Assembly (NCBI GenBank): GCA_017550765.1
Contig: JAFZOC010000162.1
Coordinates: 1 to 19,127 of the forward strand
Length of the DNA stretch: 19,127 nt
Direction of reading: 5' to 3'
Source: Oscillospiraceae bacterium
GTDB lineage: Bacteria > Bacillota_A > Clostridia > Oscillospirales > Oscillospiraceae
Shown in pieces: positions 6,587-13,873 of this stretch. The notes beneath the pieces were generated by a model. It saw only the letters and a program-made list of their open reading frames with translations. It made no database searches and was not told where the DNA came from. The stretch's first letter is position 1. Each line of letters starts with the position of its first letter. Position numbers and translations under genes: made by a program.

Positions 6587-6595
6587 ATTATAACA
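6587..6595 (-). promoter_or_regulatory. Extended -10 promoter of queH
   Basis: The minus strand reads TGTTATAAT, a consensus extended -10, with no good -35 box at 16-18 bases. The start should fall near 6580, within about 3 bases of the queH ATG at 6577, which would leave almost no leader. Confidence 0.6.
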
Positions 6596-6672
6596 TATCC
6601 CGCCGAAAAAAGCTAGAGGGCAAAGCCGGGATCCGGACGAGCGCGCAGATCCGCACAAAAGACCGGGAAGGC

Positions 6673-6701
6673 TTGACGGACTGGCCCGGCTGGGATATGA
6701 T
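6673..6701 (+). promoter_or_regulatory. Promoter of the deaminase-glycine zipper operon
   Basis: TTGACG (6673-6678), a 17-base spacer and TATGAT (6696-6701) match sigma-A boxes at five of six positions each. The start should be near 6708, giving a leader of about 28 nt with a GGGGGT binding site 7 bases before the ATG at 6736. Confidence 0.65.
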
Positions 6702-6735
6702 AAGAGGCGAACGACAAGATATGGGGGTCTTGACC

Positions 6736-7218
6736 ATGGACAACCGCACCAGCAAACAGAACTACTATCTGGACATCGCCGACTCCGTGCTGGAGCGCTC
6801 CACCTGCCTGCGGCGCAAGTACGGCGCCATCATCGTGCGCAACGACGAGATCATCTCCACCGGCTACAACGGCGCGCCCCGGGGCCGCCGCAACTGCTCC
6901 GACCTGGGCTACTGCATGCGGGAGCACCTGCACATCCCCTCCGGCGAGCGCTATGAGCTCTGCCGCAGCGTCCACGCCGAGGCCAACGCCATCATCTCCG
7001 CCCCCCGGCGGGACATGATCGGCGCCACGCTCTATCTGGTGGGCCGGGACGCCAAGACCAACGAGCTCCTGTCGGACGCCATGAGCTGCAGCATGTGCAA
7101 GCGCCAGATCATCAACGCCGGCATCGACCGGGTGGTGATCCGGCAGACGCCCACGGAGTACCGCACCATCCCCGTCAGCGACTGGGTGGAGAACGACGAC
7201 AGCATCTTCATGCTGTGA
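6736..7218 (+). CDS. dCMP deaminase family protein (ComEB-like)
   Basis: The 160-aa protein is a zinc-dependent cytidine/deoxycytidylate deaminase fold member, probably converting dCMP to dUMP for thymidylate synthesis in the cytoplasm. The zinc site is visible as HAE at H80-E82 and SCSMC with C118 and C121; the usual PCXXC proline is a serine here. The upstream block ERSTCLRRKYGAIIV and STGYNGAPRG at about 42-50 is typical of the dCMP deaminase/ComEB group. The ATG at 6736 is favoured because GGGGGT sits 7 bases upstream and the protein then begins like its relatives; ATG 6721 is a possible alternative adding five residues. The next gene begins 8 bases after the stop. Substrate preference between dCMP and related nucleotides cannot be read here. 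Confidence 0.88.
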   Translation: MDNRTSKQNYYLDIADSVLERSTCLRRKYGAIIVRNDEIISTGYNGAPRGRRNCSDLGYCMREHLHIPSGERYELCRSVHAEANAIISAPRRDMIGATLYLVGRDAKTNELLSDAMSCSMCKRQIINAGIDRVVIRQTPTEYRTIPVSDWVENDDSIFML

Positions 7219-7226
7219 GGAGTACC

Positions 7227-7490
7227 GTGAAAAAGGACAAGAAAGATCAGGTCCCTGGGGAGGAGCAGGAGGAGCAGGGCAGCGCTCTGCCCATCGGCAT
7301 GTGTCTGGGCCTGGCCCTGGGCGTGGCGATCGGGGCCGGTATGAAGAACATCAGCATCGGCATGTCCATCGGCCTGGCCTTGGGCGTGGCCGTAGGCGCG
7401 GCCATGGACGCCGAAAAAAAGAAAAAAGCCCCCGAGGGGGAGGAGCCCGAGGCGGATGAGCCCGGACCCGGGGAAGATGGATCGAGATAA
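7227..7490 (+). CDS. Small glycine-zipper membrane protein
   Basis: This 87-aa product starts at GTG 7227 with GAGGAG 4 bases upstream, overlapping the end of the deaminase gene's stop region, so translation is probably coupled. The N-terminus is charged (KKDKKDQ). The middle holds two near-identical halves, IGMCLGLALGVAIGAGM and IGMSIGLALGVAVGAAM, with GxxxG spacing, so it probably forms a two-helix membrane hairpin or packs as an oligomer. The tail is acidic and Pro/Gly-rich. Glycine-zipper proteins of this size are common in Bacillota but have no assigned biochemical role, and none is proposed here. It is not among typical ORFs found by ATG-only searches because of the GTG start. Confidence 0.7.
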   Translation: MKKDKKDQVPGEEQEEQGSALPIGMCLGLALGVAIGAGMKNISIGMSIGLALGVAVGAAMDAEKKKKAPEGEEPEADEPGPGEDGSR

Positions 7491-7497
7491 AGCTCTT

Positions 7498-7539
7498 CTG
7501 AAAGAGACGCTGTGACTTTTGTCACAGCGTCTCTTTCAG
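7498..7539. terminator. 19-bp perfect hairpin, bidirectional terminator
   Basis: Bases 7498-7516 pair with 7521-7539 around a TTTT loop, with no mismatch. It lies 7 bases after the glycine-zipper stop and overlaps the last codons and stop of the facing NUDIX gene (stop 7524-7522), so it can end transcripts from both sides. Confidence 0.75.
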
Positions 7540-8085
7540 TTTCTCGTTGAGTTTCCCGTAGATCCGCTTCACGAACCAGGGCTCGGTGGAGGCGCGGAGC
7601 GCCTCGTCCAGCCCGAACCAGGCCACGCCCCTGTTCTCGTCCTCGCAGACCCGGAGAGGCTCGGCGTCGTCCGCCTCCAGCAGATAGGTGACGTTCAGAT
7701 GCAGGTGGCTGGAGACATAGGCGCCCCGCTTCTCGTGCCCGTCCACGGTGACGACCTCCAGGGAGAAGATCTCCTCGCTCACCGGCCGGACGCTCTTGAC
7801 GCCGGTCTCCTCCGTCACCTCCCGCAGGGCCACGGCCAGCAGATCCGTCTCCCCGTCGGCGTGTCCCCCGGTCCAGGACCAGGAATCGTAGATCTTGTGA
7901 TAGACCATGAGCACCCTGTCCCGGGCGGCGTTCACCACCCAGGCGGAGGCGGTCATGTGGGCCACGGGGTCCGCCCGGTAAAAGCAGCCCGGATGTTCCG
8001 CCAGATAGCGGAGGATCAGGGCCTTGTCCCGCTGCTCCTGCTCGTTGAAGGGCGCATAGCGCGCGATATCATCCAGGATCTTCAT
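7522..8085 (-). CDS. NUDIX hydrolase
   Basis: The 187-aa product carries a Nudix box at about residues 73-95 (GGHADGETDLLAVALREVTEETGV region), with the catalytic REVTEE core at 89-94. The spacing between GG and the first glutamate is one residue shorter and the following stretch one longer than in MutT. GGHADG-type boxes mark a known subgroup of NUDIX proteins that hydrolyse nucleoside diphosphate derivatives. Substrate is unknown. The N-terminus (about 1-40) is a helical lead common in that subgroup. The ATG at 8085 overlaps the amidase stop as ATGA, so it depends on translational coupling. It is the last gene of the three-gene operon and ends inside the shared hairpin. Confidence 0.88.
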   Translation of the reverse strand: MKILDDIARYAPFNEQEQRDKALILRYLAEHPGCFYRADPVAHMTASAWVVNAARDRVLMVYHKIYDSWSWTGGHADGETDLLAVALREVTEETGVKSVRPVSEEIFSLEVVTVDGHEKRGAYVSSHLHLNVTYLLEADDAEPLRVCEDENRGVAWFGLDEALRASTEPWFVKRIYGKLNEKLKETL

Positions 8086-8903
8086 GTCGCCACCTCGTAC
8101 ACGTCTTCCCGCAGGTGCAGGAAGGTGGGCAGCTGGCGCCGCACCTCGTCCACCCGGGCAAAGTCGATGTCCGCGTACAGGATCTGCTCGGTCTCGTCCG
8201 CTGCGGCGATCAGCGTCCCCCAGGGGTCGGCCACCAGGGAGTGGCCCCAGCACTCGTAGGAAAAGCCCACGTAGCGGGCGGCAGAGGCGGCGGCCAGGAA
8301 CACCTCGTTGTCCACGGCCCGGATCCGAAGGGTGCTCTCCCAGTGGACGGGGCCGGTGGTCAGATTGAACTGGGCGGGCAGCAGGATCAGCCGGGCGCCC
8401 CGCCTCGCCATGGCCCGGAAGAGCTCCGGGAAGCGGACGTCGAAGCAGATCGCCGCGCCCATCTTGCCCCAGGGCGTGTCGAAGACGGTGATCTCCCGCC
8501 CGGGGGCGAAGGTGGCGGACTCCCGGAAGCGCATGCCCGGGGCGTCGATGTCGAACAGATGCACCTTCCGGTGCCGGGCCACGACCCTGCCCTCACTGTC
8601 GAAGATGAAGCAGCTGTTGTAGAGCGCCTCTCCTTCCCGCTCGGGGACGGAGCCGCCGACGATCCAGATGCCGTTCTCTTTGGCCCAGGCGGAGAGGGCA
8701 GCCACGGTGTCCTCGTGGCCCAGGGCGGCGAAGTCCCGGAAGTATCTGCCCGCGTAGGGGCAGTTGAACATCTCCGGCAGCACAGCCATCTCCGCGCCCT
8801 GTCCCGCCGCCTCCCGGAGCATCCGGGCGGCTTTTTCCATGGTCTCGTCCCGGTCGAGCTCCGTGCGCAGCTGCAGGACGGCCAGTTTCAGCCTGTCTTT
8901 CAT
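8082..8903 (-). CDS. Nitrilase-superfamily carbon-nitrogen hydrolase (omega-amidase-like)
   Basis: The 273-aa enzyme has the full nitrilase catalytic triad: E44 in VLPEMFNCPY, K113 in HRKVHLFD, and C153 in ICFDVRFPELFR. Length and the motifs around the cysteine resemble the Nit2/omega-amidase branch, which hydrolyses small omega-amides such as alpha-ketoglutaramate, a repair reaction; the related Nit1 branch removes deaminated glutathione. Which branch applies cannot be fixed by eye. A GGGAGGGGAGGG tract precedes the ATG at 8903. The start overlaps the stop of the DUF1643 gene as ATGA, and its own stop overlaps the NUDIX start in the same way, indicating one operon with coupled translation. 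It is cytoplasmic, with no signal peptide. Confidence 0.9.
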   Translation of the reverse strand: MKDRLKLAVLQLRTELDRDETMEKAARMLREAAGQGAEMAVLPEMFNCPYAGRYFRDFAALGHEDTVAALSAWAKENGIWIVGGSVPEREGEALYNSCFIFDSEGRVVARHRKVHLFDIDAPGMRFRESATFAPGREITVFDTPWGKMGAAICFDVRFPELFRAMARRGARLILLPAQFNLTTGPVHWESTLRIRAVDNEVFLAAASAARYVGFSYECWGHSLVADPWGTLIAAADETEQILYADIDFARVDEVRRQLPTFLHLREDVYEVAT

Positions 8904-9535
8904 AGGCCCTCCCCTCCCAGCGTGTCCAGATATCCTTCCACGTCGAAGGTCCGGACTTTTTCGTCCTTGCGCAGGTACAGCGGGTGGTGGGGGTGGCCCT
9001 TCTTGGAGCAGGCCCCCGCGCAGAGCCAGCGGGCGCCGTAGCGCTTGCCCAGGGCGACCATGTCCCGCACGCAGTCCGGCAGATAGCCCCGCTTCTCGAT
9101 CACCGCGCCCCAGGCGGCCCAGACCGCCGGGGAGGCGCCGCCCGCCGCGGCGCCTGTGAGGACCCAGGCGAAGGCCCGCAGGTTCTCCCGGTGGAGGGTC
9201 TCGTTGCGCTCCCGGTCCATGTCGTCGGGCCGGGTGGCTCGCTGGGCGTAGACGTTGAACATGATCCAGCTGTCGAAGCCGTTGCCCGCGGCGATGCGGG
9301 AGACGGACTTGAGGGTATTGTCCAGGTCGTCCGGCGCGGCGGTGGAGGGGTTCACGCCGATGCAGATCAGCGGCTCCCGCCCCCGGGTGCCCAGGATGTA
9401 ACGGTATTCGGTATAGAAGTCCGGCACGTAGAGCCACTTTTCGGCGTCGTAGCCGCCGGACCTGCCGGAGCGCGCCAGCGCGTCCTCGAAGTCCAGCAGC
9501 TCGACCGTCTGGCTCTCGCCGCGTGGGATATGCAT
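8900..9535 (-). CDS. DUF1643 family protein
   Basis: The 211-aa protein matches DUF1643 through the block at residues 47-105: ILGTRG, then LICIGVNPSTAAPDDLDNTL (57-76) and SWIMFNVYAQRAT (89-101). A second conserved part is GHPHHPLYL at 180-188. The GVNPS and HPHHPLY blocks are placed like the motifs of the uracil-DNA glycosylase fold, but this is inference and no activity is established for the family. The family is known from bacteria and phages. The ATG at 9535 has GGGAGGT 5 bases upstream. It heads a three-gene operon with an amidase and a NUDIX hydrolase, both of house-cleaning type. No promoter is evident in the 98 bases before it, which carry only a duplicated GAGGGGAT. Confidence 0.85.
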   Translation of the reverse strand: MHIPRGESQTVELLDFEDALARSGRSGGYDAEKWLYVPDFYTEYRYILGTRGREPLICIGVNPSTAAPDDLDNTLKSVSRIAAGNGFDSWIMFNVYAQRATRPDDMDRERNETLHRENLRAFAWVLTGAAAGGASPAVWAAWGAVIEKRGYLPDCVRDMVALGKRYGARWLCAGACSKKGHPHHPLYLRKDEKVRTFDVEGYLDTLGGEGL

Positions 9536-9633
9536 GAGACACCTCCCGACAGATGTAGGGGTGAGGGGATGCAGATGAGGGGATCGAAAGGCGGCGGGCG
9601 TCGCGGCCCGCGGCCGGGCGGGGCGCCCTGCGC

Positions 9634-11139
9634 TCAGGCGGCGGGACGCCAGACGGCGCTGACCCAGTCCTCCACGGTCTTCCAGTCGACCTCGACAGTT
9701 TGCGTGCGGTCCGCGCTGGATGTGATGATCGTCCCCGGCGTGGTGGCGCTGAAGGTCCTGGCCGCCACGGTCTGGCCGCTGCGCAGGTCCACCAGGCGGA
9801 CGCTCAGGGTCTCCAGACGCAGCGCGATGTTCACGGCCTTGCCGTCCTCGCCGGTATACCAGGCGCTGGAGTCCCGGTAGCTCTTCTCGAGGAACAGGAT
9901 CCCGCGCAGTTCCTCCGGGGCCACCGCGCGCAGCTCGTCCGGGAGATAGGTCCAGCCGTAACGCCCGTCGTCCACGCGGCTCAGGAGCTTCCGGGCGGAG
10001 GGATCCACGTCCCCGCTCTCCAGCAGGGCGTCGGCCTCGTGCAGCACCAGGGCGCGGCCCAGATACTGCAGCATGAAGGCCTTCAGGCTCTCCGGCCCTT
10101 CGGCGTCGACCGTTTTGCGGCTGATCTCGCCAAGGCGGATCTTCTCCCCCGGCAGATAGGCGTCGTAACTGGACGAGCCCCGCTCCAGGATCATGCCCAC
10201 CTCTGACGGCGTGGAAGCCCGGAGCTCCGAAGGGATGTCCTCCAGATCGTACTTGCCGTCATACCGGCCGATGATCTTCACGCCGCCGCCCAGCTCCTCG
10301 CCGGCATCCAGCGCGTCGCAGAAGCCCTGGAGCAGCGCGGCGTCGGCGGCCTGCTGCCGGAGCCAGTCCCGCAGGCCCGTCAGATCCACAGCGCCGTCGG
10401 CGCTGCAGCTCCAGAAGTGAGGGGCGTATCTCGACTCGGGGAGGGGCTGATAGGTGACCACCCAGCGGCTGCCCCAGCTCTCGACCTCCACCCAGGCCCC
10501 GATCTGCCAAGGAGAGCGGGCCCGCAGCTCCTCGGGGAGGATCTCGCCGATCGACAGGGGGACGCCCTTGTCCACGACGGCGCAGATCTTATCCCCGCAG
10601 CCGAAGCAACTGTGCTTTTCCAAGTTCTTGACGGTCTTCGACAGCTGGTCGCCGGACCAGCACGCCTCGATCCAGGATGCGGCCTCGGCCTGGGCTCCCG
10701 CCACATCGTAGCGGCGATCCTGATACTGCGCGTAGAAGGTCTTTTCCTCGGTGAGATAGGGCTTGCCGACGGCCATCAGACGGAGCTCGAAGATGCTCTC
10801 GCCGCTCTGGCGCACCTCGACCACGCCGCCGACCTCCTCCGGCGTCCCGGCCTGCAGCGCCTCCGGGATCCAGTCCAGGGCATAGCGGTCCTCGGCCGCG
10901 AGATAGGCCACCAGTTTGTCGCCGGTATGTGGCGCACCGTCCGTGAGGGCCGCGCGGAAGCGCTCGGAAAAGGCCAGATCCTCGGCCTCCTTCCGGGCGG
11001 CCTCGGCGGCTCCCAGCGCTGCCGCCTCCCGGCGTGCGCGCTCGGCGCGGATCGTGGCGAACACGCCCAGCGCCAGCAGGGCCACCAGGATCAGGATCAG
11101 GCCCGCGGTCAGGAGCGGGCGCTTTTTTAGAAAGTCCAT
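9634..11139 (-). CDS. Membrane-anchored protein with four copies of an unrecognised module
   Basis: The 501-aa protein has a short cytoplasmic N-terminus, one membrane helix at about 9-30, then a helical stretch rich in Ala, Arg and Glu. I do not recognise a family. Four copies of a module with the pattern IPxELRAxxPxEVGxI are visible at 91-106 (IPEALQAGTPEEVGGV), 201-216 (LPEELRARSPWQIGAW), 302-317 (IPSELRASTPSEVGMI) and 399-414 (LPDELRAVAPEELRGI), about 100-110 residues apart, each preceded by a short basic-polar lead. Copy 2 follows a cysteine cluster C178, C181, C186 that could bind a metal or disulfide. The end (420-501) differs. The ATG at 11139 has AAGGAGG 5 bases upstream. It sits between the AEC transporter and the DUF1643 operon on the same strand, but no link is apparent. 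Confidence 0.75.
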   Translation of the reverse strand: MDFLKKRPLLTAGLILILVALLALGVFATIRAERARREAAALGAAEAARKEAEDLAFSERFRAALTDGAPHTGDKLVAYLAAEDRYALDWIPEALQAGTPEEVGGVVEVRQSGESIFELRLMAVGKPYLTEEKTFYAQYQDRRYDVAGAQAEAASWIEACWSGDQLSKTVKNLEKHSCFGCGDKICAVVDKGVPLSIGEILPEELRARSPWQIGAWVEVESWGSRWVVTYQPLPESRYAPHFWSCSADGAVDLTGLRDWLRQQAADAALLQGFCDALDAGEELGGGVKIIGRYDGKYDLEDIPSELRASTPSEVGMILERGSSSYDAYLPGEKIRLGEISRKTVDAEGPESLKAFMLQYLGRALVLHEADALLESGDVDPSARKLLSRVDDGRYGWTYLPDELRAVAPEELRGILFLEKSYRDSSAWYTGEDGKAVNIALRLETLSVRLVDLRSGQTVAARTFSATTPGTIITSSADRTQTVEVDWKTVEDWVSAVWRPAA

Positions 11140-11202
11140 GCGGAGCCTCCTTCTGCCCCGAAAGGGGGCGTGACAGAACGGCGCGGGGCCCGGCGACAGG
11201 AG

Positions 11203-11227
11203 AGACGAGGCGACCGGCGCCTCGTCT
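11203..11227. terminator. 10-bp inverted repeat after the AEC transporter gene
   Basis: AGACGAGGCG (11203-11212) pairs with CGCCTCGTCT (11218-11227) around CCGGT/ACCGG, starting 31 bases beyond the transporter stop on the minus strand. No T-run follows on that strand, so termination is likely but unproven. Confidence 0.45.
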
Positions 11228-11258
11228 TCTCAGATCGCGGAGCGAAAACGGAAAATGG

Positions 11259-12182
11259 TCAACCCAGCAGCCAGACCAGCAGGGGGATGGTCAGCATGGA
11301 GAGGGCCGTGCTCTGGAGGGTGCCCTCGGCGGTGTAGACCGGGTCCCGGTCGTACTGGTTGGCCATCACGGTGATCACCACCGCGGCGGGGCTGCCGGCC
11401 ACGATGGTCATGGTCATGCGCAGCACCGGATCCTGGGCCAGCAGACCGACTGCCAGCCAGGTGACCAGGGGGATCAGGATCAGGCGCACGGCGCTGGCCA
11501 CATAGAGCTTGCCGTTGCGGAAGGCGTCCAGCAGGCTCACCGAGCCCAGGCTCGCGCCGATCACCAGCATGGACATGGGCGTGGTGGCCCCGGCCAGGGT
11601 GGAGATCAGTCCCTTGACCGCGGCGGGCAGCGGCGGCTTTGCCAGGAACAGGATCAGCGCCGCCAGCGCCGCCAGCAGGGGCACGCTCAGGATGTCCCGG
11701 AAGCGCAGACGCACGTTCTGCCGGCCGCTCTGGAGCCGCCACACGCCGTAGGTGAACAGCAGCACGTTGAAAGGCAGGCAGGACAGGGAGACATAGAAGA
11801 CGGCGCGGCTGCCCGGGAAGAGGGCGTCCACGATGGGCAGGGCCACGAACATGCTGTTGCCCATGCTCATGAGCAGCTCGAACAGCGGCGCGTGGTCCTT
11901 GTCCACGGGCATCGGCCGGGCGACCAGCCAGGCGACCACATAGCCCAGGATCTGCATGACCCAGGTCACCAGCATGATCTGGCCCAGCTCGCTCCAGCTG
12001 AGATCCACGCTGGCCCCCAGGGTGGAATTGAGGATGCTGCCGGTGAGGAAGACGTTCAGCGTCAGGGAGCTGACGACCTTGATGGAACTGCGGTCCATCC
12101 TGCCGCTGCGGGCCAGGACATAGCCGATGACCATCAGCACCAGGAAGACCAGCATCTTGTCCAGAAGAGCGGTAAAGTCCAT
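11259..12182 (-). CDS. AEC-family transporter (auxin efflux carrier fold)
   Basis: The 307-aa protein has about ten hydrophobic helices covering nearly its whole length and fits the bacterial AEC family, whose members export or import malonate, malate or related organic acids; the substrate here is not readable. Family-typical features are the N-terminal FLVLMVIGYVLARSG helix, the GNSMFVALPIVDALFPG segment at about 107-123 (the conserved GN..F.A.P motif), and the MLVIGASLGSV and SPAAVVITVMANQY blocks in the second half. The ATG at 12182 has GAGGTGG 4 bases upstream. It starts 48 bases after mgtE on the same strand, so the two are likely co-transcribed. Confidence 0.88.
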   Translation of the reverse strand: MDFTALLDKMLVFLVLMVIGYVLARSGRMDRSSIKVVSSLTLNVFLTGSILNSTLGASVDLSWSELGQIMLVTWVMQILGYVVAWLVARPMPVDKDHAPLFELLMSMGNSMFVALPIVDALFPGSRAVFYVSLSCLPFNVLLFTYGVWRLQSGRQNVRLRFRDILSVPLLAALAALILFLAKPPLPAAVKGLISTLAGATTPMSMLVIGASLGSVSLLDAFRNGKLYVASAVRLILIPLVTWLAVGLLAQDPVLRMTMTIVAGSPAAVVITVMANQYDRDPVYTAEGTLQSTALSMLTIPLLVWLLG

Positions 12183-12230
12183 AGAGCCACCTCGAAAAGA
12201 ACGGCCCTGAGGCGAGACGCCCCGGCGGGC

Positions 12231-13640
12231 TCATATCTGCAGGATGAGCTTGGCGATGAAGATGTAGATGAGCAGGGACACGGCGTCGGTGAGGGTGGAG
12301 ATCAGGGGGTTGGCCATGACGGCCGGGTCCATGCCGACCCGCTCGGCCCCGATGGGCAGGAGGCTGCCCACCAGCTTGGCGAACATGACGATGAAGACGA
12401 TGGAGAGGCTGACGGTGGCGGCCACGGCCACGGTGATGTTGGGGTTGCCCAGCAGCAGCCCGTCCACCAGCAGCATCTTGCCGAAGTTGACCACGGACAG
12501 GCTCAGGCCGCAGAGGAAGGCCACCCGCCACTCCTTCCACAGCACCCGCAGGGCGTCCCGGGGCTCGGTGTCCCCCAGGGAGAGGCTGCGGATGACGGCG
12601 GTGGCGGCCTGGGCGCCGGAGTTGCCGCCGGTGCCCATGAGCATGGGGATGAAGGGCACCAGGCCCGCCACGGCGGCCAGGCGCGCCTCGAAGGAGGTGA
12701 GGATCATGCTGGTGAAGGTGGCCGAGAGCATCAGGAACATCAGCCAGGGGATGCGGTTCTTCCAGATCTCCCAGGGGGCGCTGCGGGAATAGGGCTTGTC
12801 GGAGGGCGTCATACCGGCCATCTTCTCGATGTCCTCGGTGGCCTCCTGTTCCATGACGTCGATGACGTCGTCCACGGTGACGATGCCCACCAGGCGCCCT
12901 TCCAGATCCACCACGGGCATGGCCATCAGGTCGTAGTCGGAGAACTTCTCGGAGACGCTCTCCTGGTCCTCGGTGGTGGTGGCGAAGACCACGTTCCGGT
13001 CCATCAGCTCCTCGATGATCGTGTCGTCGTCGTGGAGCAGCAGGTCCTTCACCGTGACGATGCCTTCCAGCTTCCGGCTGGCGTTGGTGACGAAGCAGAC
13101 GTAGATGGTCTCCTTGTCCTCGCCGATGCGCCGGATGCGGGCGATGGCCTCCTTCACGCTCATGTACTTCTTCAGGTCGATGAACTCGGCCGTCATGATG
13201 CTGCCGGCGGAGTCCTCCGGATAGCGCAGATACTGGTTGATGAGGCTGCGGGTCTCCGGAGTGGCCGTGCGCATGACGCGCTTGACGACGTTGGCCGGCA
13301 TCTCTTCCATGATGTCCACCGCGTCGTCCACGTACAGCTCTTCGATGATCCCGGAGAGCTCCTGGTCGGTGATGGAGGAGATGATCCGCTCCTGCTCGGG
13401 GGCCTCCAGGTTCGCGAAGACCTCCGCCGCCATCTCTTTTGAGAGCAGACGGAACACCGTGAGCATCAGCGCGTCGTCCAGCTCCGTGAGGAACTCGGCC
13501 ACGTCGAACTCGTTCATCTCTTCCAGGCGCAGCTGCAGGGCCTTGCGGTCCTTCTTCTCCAGCAGCGCCGTCAGCTCGTCGTATCGTTTCTCCTGGATCG
13601 CCTCGTAATCCAGACCATCCTGGACCAGCTCAGGCTCCAT
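12231..13640 (-). CDS. mgtE: Magnesium transporter MgtE
   Basis: The 469-aa protein has the standard MgtE order: N-terminal superhelical domain (about 15-138), the YPEDSAGSIMT hinge at 140-150, two CBS domains (about 150-270), then five membrane helices from about 298 to the end. The block PMLMGTGGNSGAQAATAVIRSL at 332-353 and the MDPAVMANPLISTLTDAVSL stretch near the C-terminus contain the pore residues. It imports Mg2+ and closes when cytosolic Mg2+ fills sites between its N and CBS domains. The ATG at 13640 is set by an excellent GGAGGTGATC site 4 bases upstream. The leader is only about 43 nt, too short for an M-box riboswitch. An AEC transporter gene follows after 48 bases. Confidence 0.95.
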   Translation of the reverse strand: MEPELVQDGLDYEAIQEKRYDELTALLEKKDRKALQLRLEEMNEFDVAEFLTELDDALMLTVFRLLSKEMAAEVFANLEAPEQERIISSITDQELSGIIEELYVDDAVDIMEEMPANVVKRVMRTATPETRSLINQYLRYPEDSAGSIMTAEFIDLKKYMSVKEAIARIRRIGEDKETIYVCFVTNASRKLEGIVTVKDLLLHDDDTIIEELMDRNVVFATTTEDQESVSEKFSDYDLMAMPVVDLEGRLVGIVTVDDVIDVMEQEATEDIEKMAGMTPSDKPYSRSAPWEIWKNRIPWLMFLMLSATFTSMILTSFEARLAAVAGLVPFIPMLMGTGGNSGAQAATAVIRSLSLGDTEPRDALRVLWKEWRVAFLCGLSLSVVNFGKMLLVDGLLLGNPNITVAVAATVSLSIVFIVMFAKLVGSLLPIGAERVGMDPAVMANPLISTLTDAVSLLIYIFIAKLILQI

Positions 13641-13689
13641 GCCGATCACCTCCGCATCCCTGCTCGGGACGATATGCTCCGATCGACCC

Positions 13690-13718
13690 ATTCTATCATG
13701 CGGCCGGGCCGAGCGCAA
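13690..13718 (-). promoter_or_regulatory. Promoter of mgtE
   Basis: Minus-strand TTGCGC (13718-13713), 17 bases and TAGAAT (13695-13690) form a moderate sigma-A-type promoter. The expected start near 13683 gives a leader of about 43 nt. Confidence 0.5.
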
Positions 13719-13792
13719 GAGAAGATGTGTCCCTGGCCCCGCTCCCGGGCGCGAAAAAAATACGAAAGGGGATAGTAAGGAGCGGAGAACGG

Positions 13793-13801
13793 TGGTATAA
13801 T
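13793..13801 (+). promoter_or_regulatory. Extended -10 promoter of xfp
   Basis: TGGTATAAT is an extended -10 with a perfect TATAAT. The -35 region (TAGTAA at 17-bp spacing) is poor. The start near 13808 gives an A-rich leader of about 65 nt before AGGAGGG (13861-13867). Confidence 0.55.
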
Positions 13802-13873
13802 GGAAAAGGTATAGCACACTAACGAAAAAAAGTGGAAAACAGCAAAAAAGCATACGGACAAGGAGGGACCACC

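Noticed and set aside
11034..13442. 802-codon plus-strand open frame antisense to the 501-aa gene, AEC transporter and mgtE
   Set aside because: Very rich in His, Gln, Gly and Asp with no family signal, and it spans three well-supported minus-strand genes. It is a typical GC-driven antisense shadow.
13641..13683. M-box magnesium riboswitch before mgtE
   Set aside because: The predicted leader is only about 43 nt, whereas an M-box needs well over 100 nt. No matching structure is visible further upstream, which is occupied by the promoter and the xfp control region.
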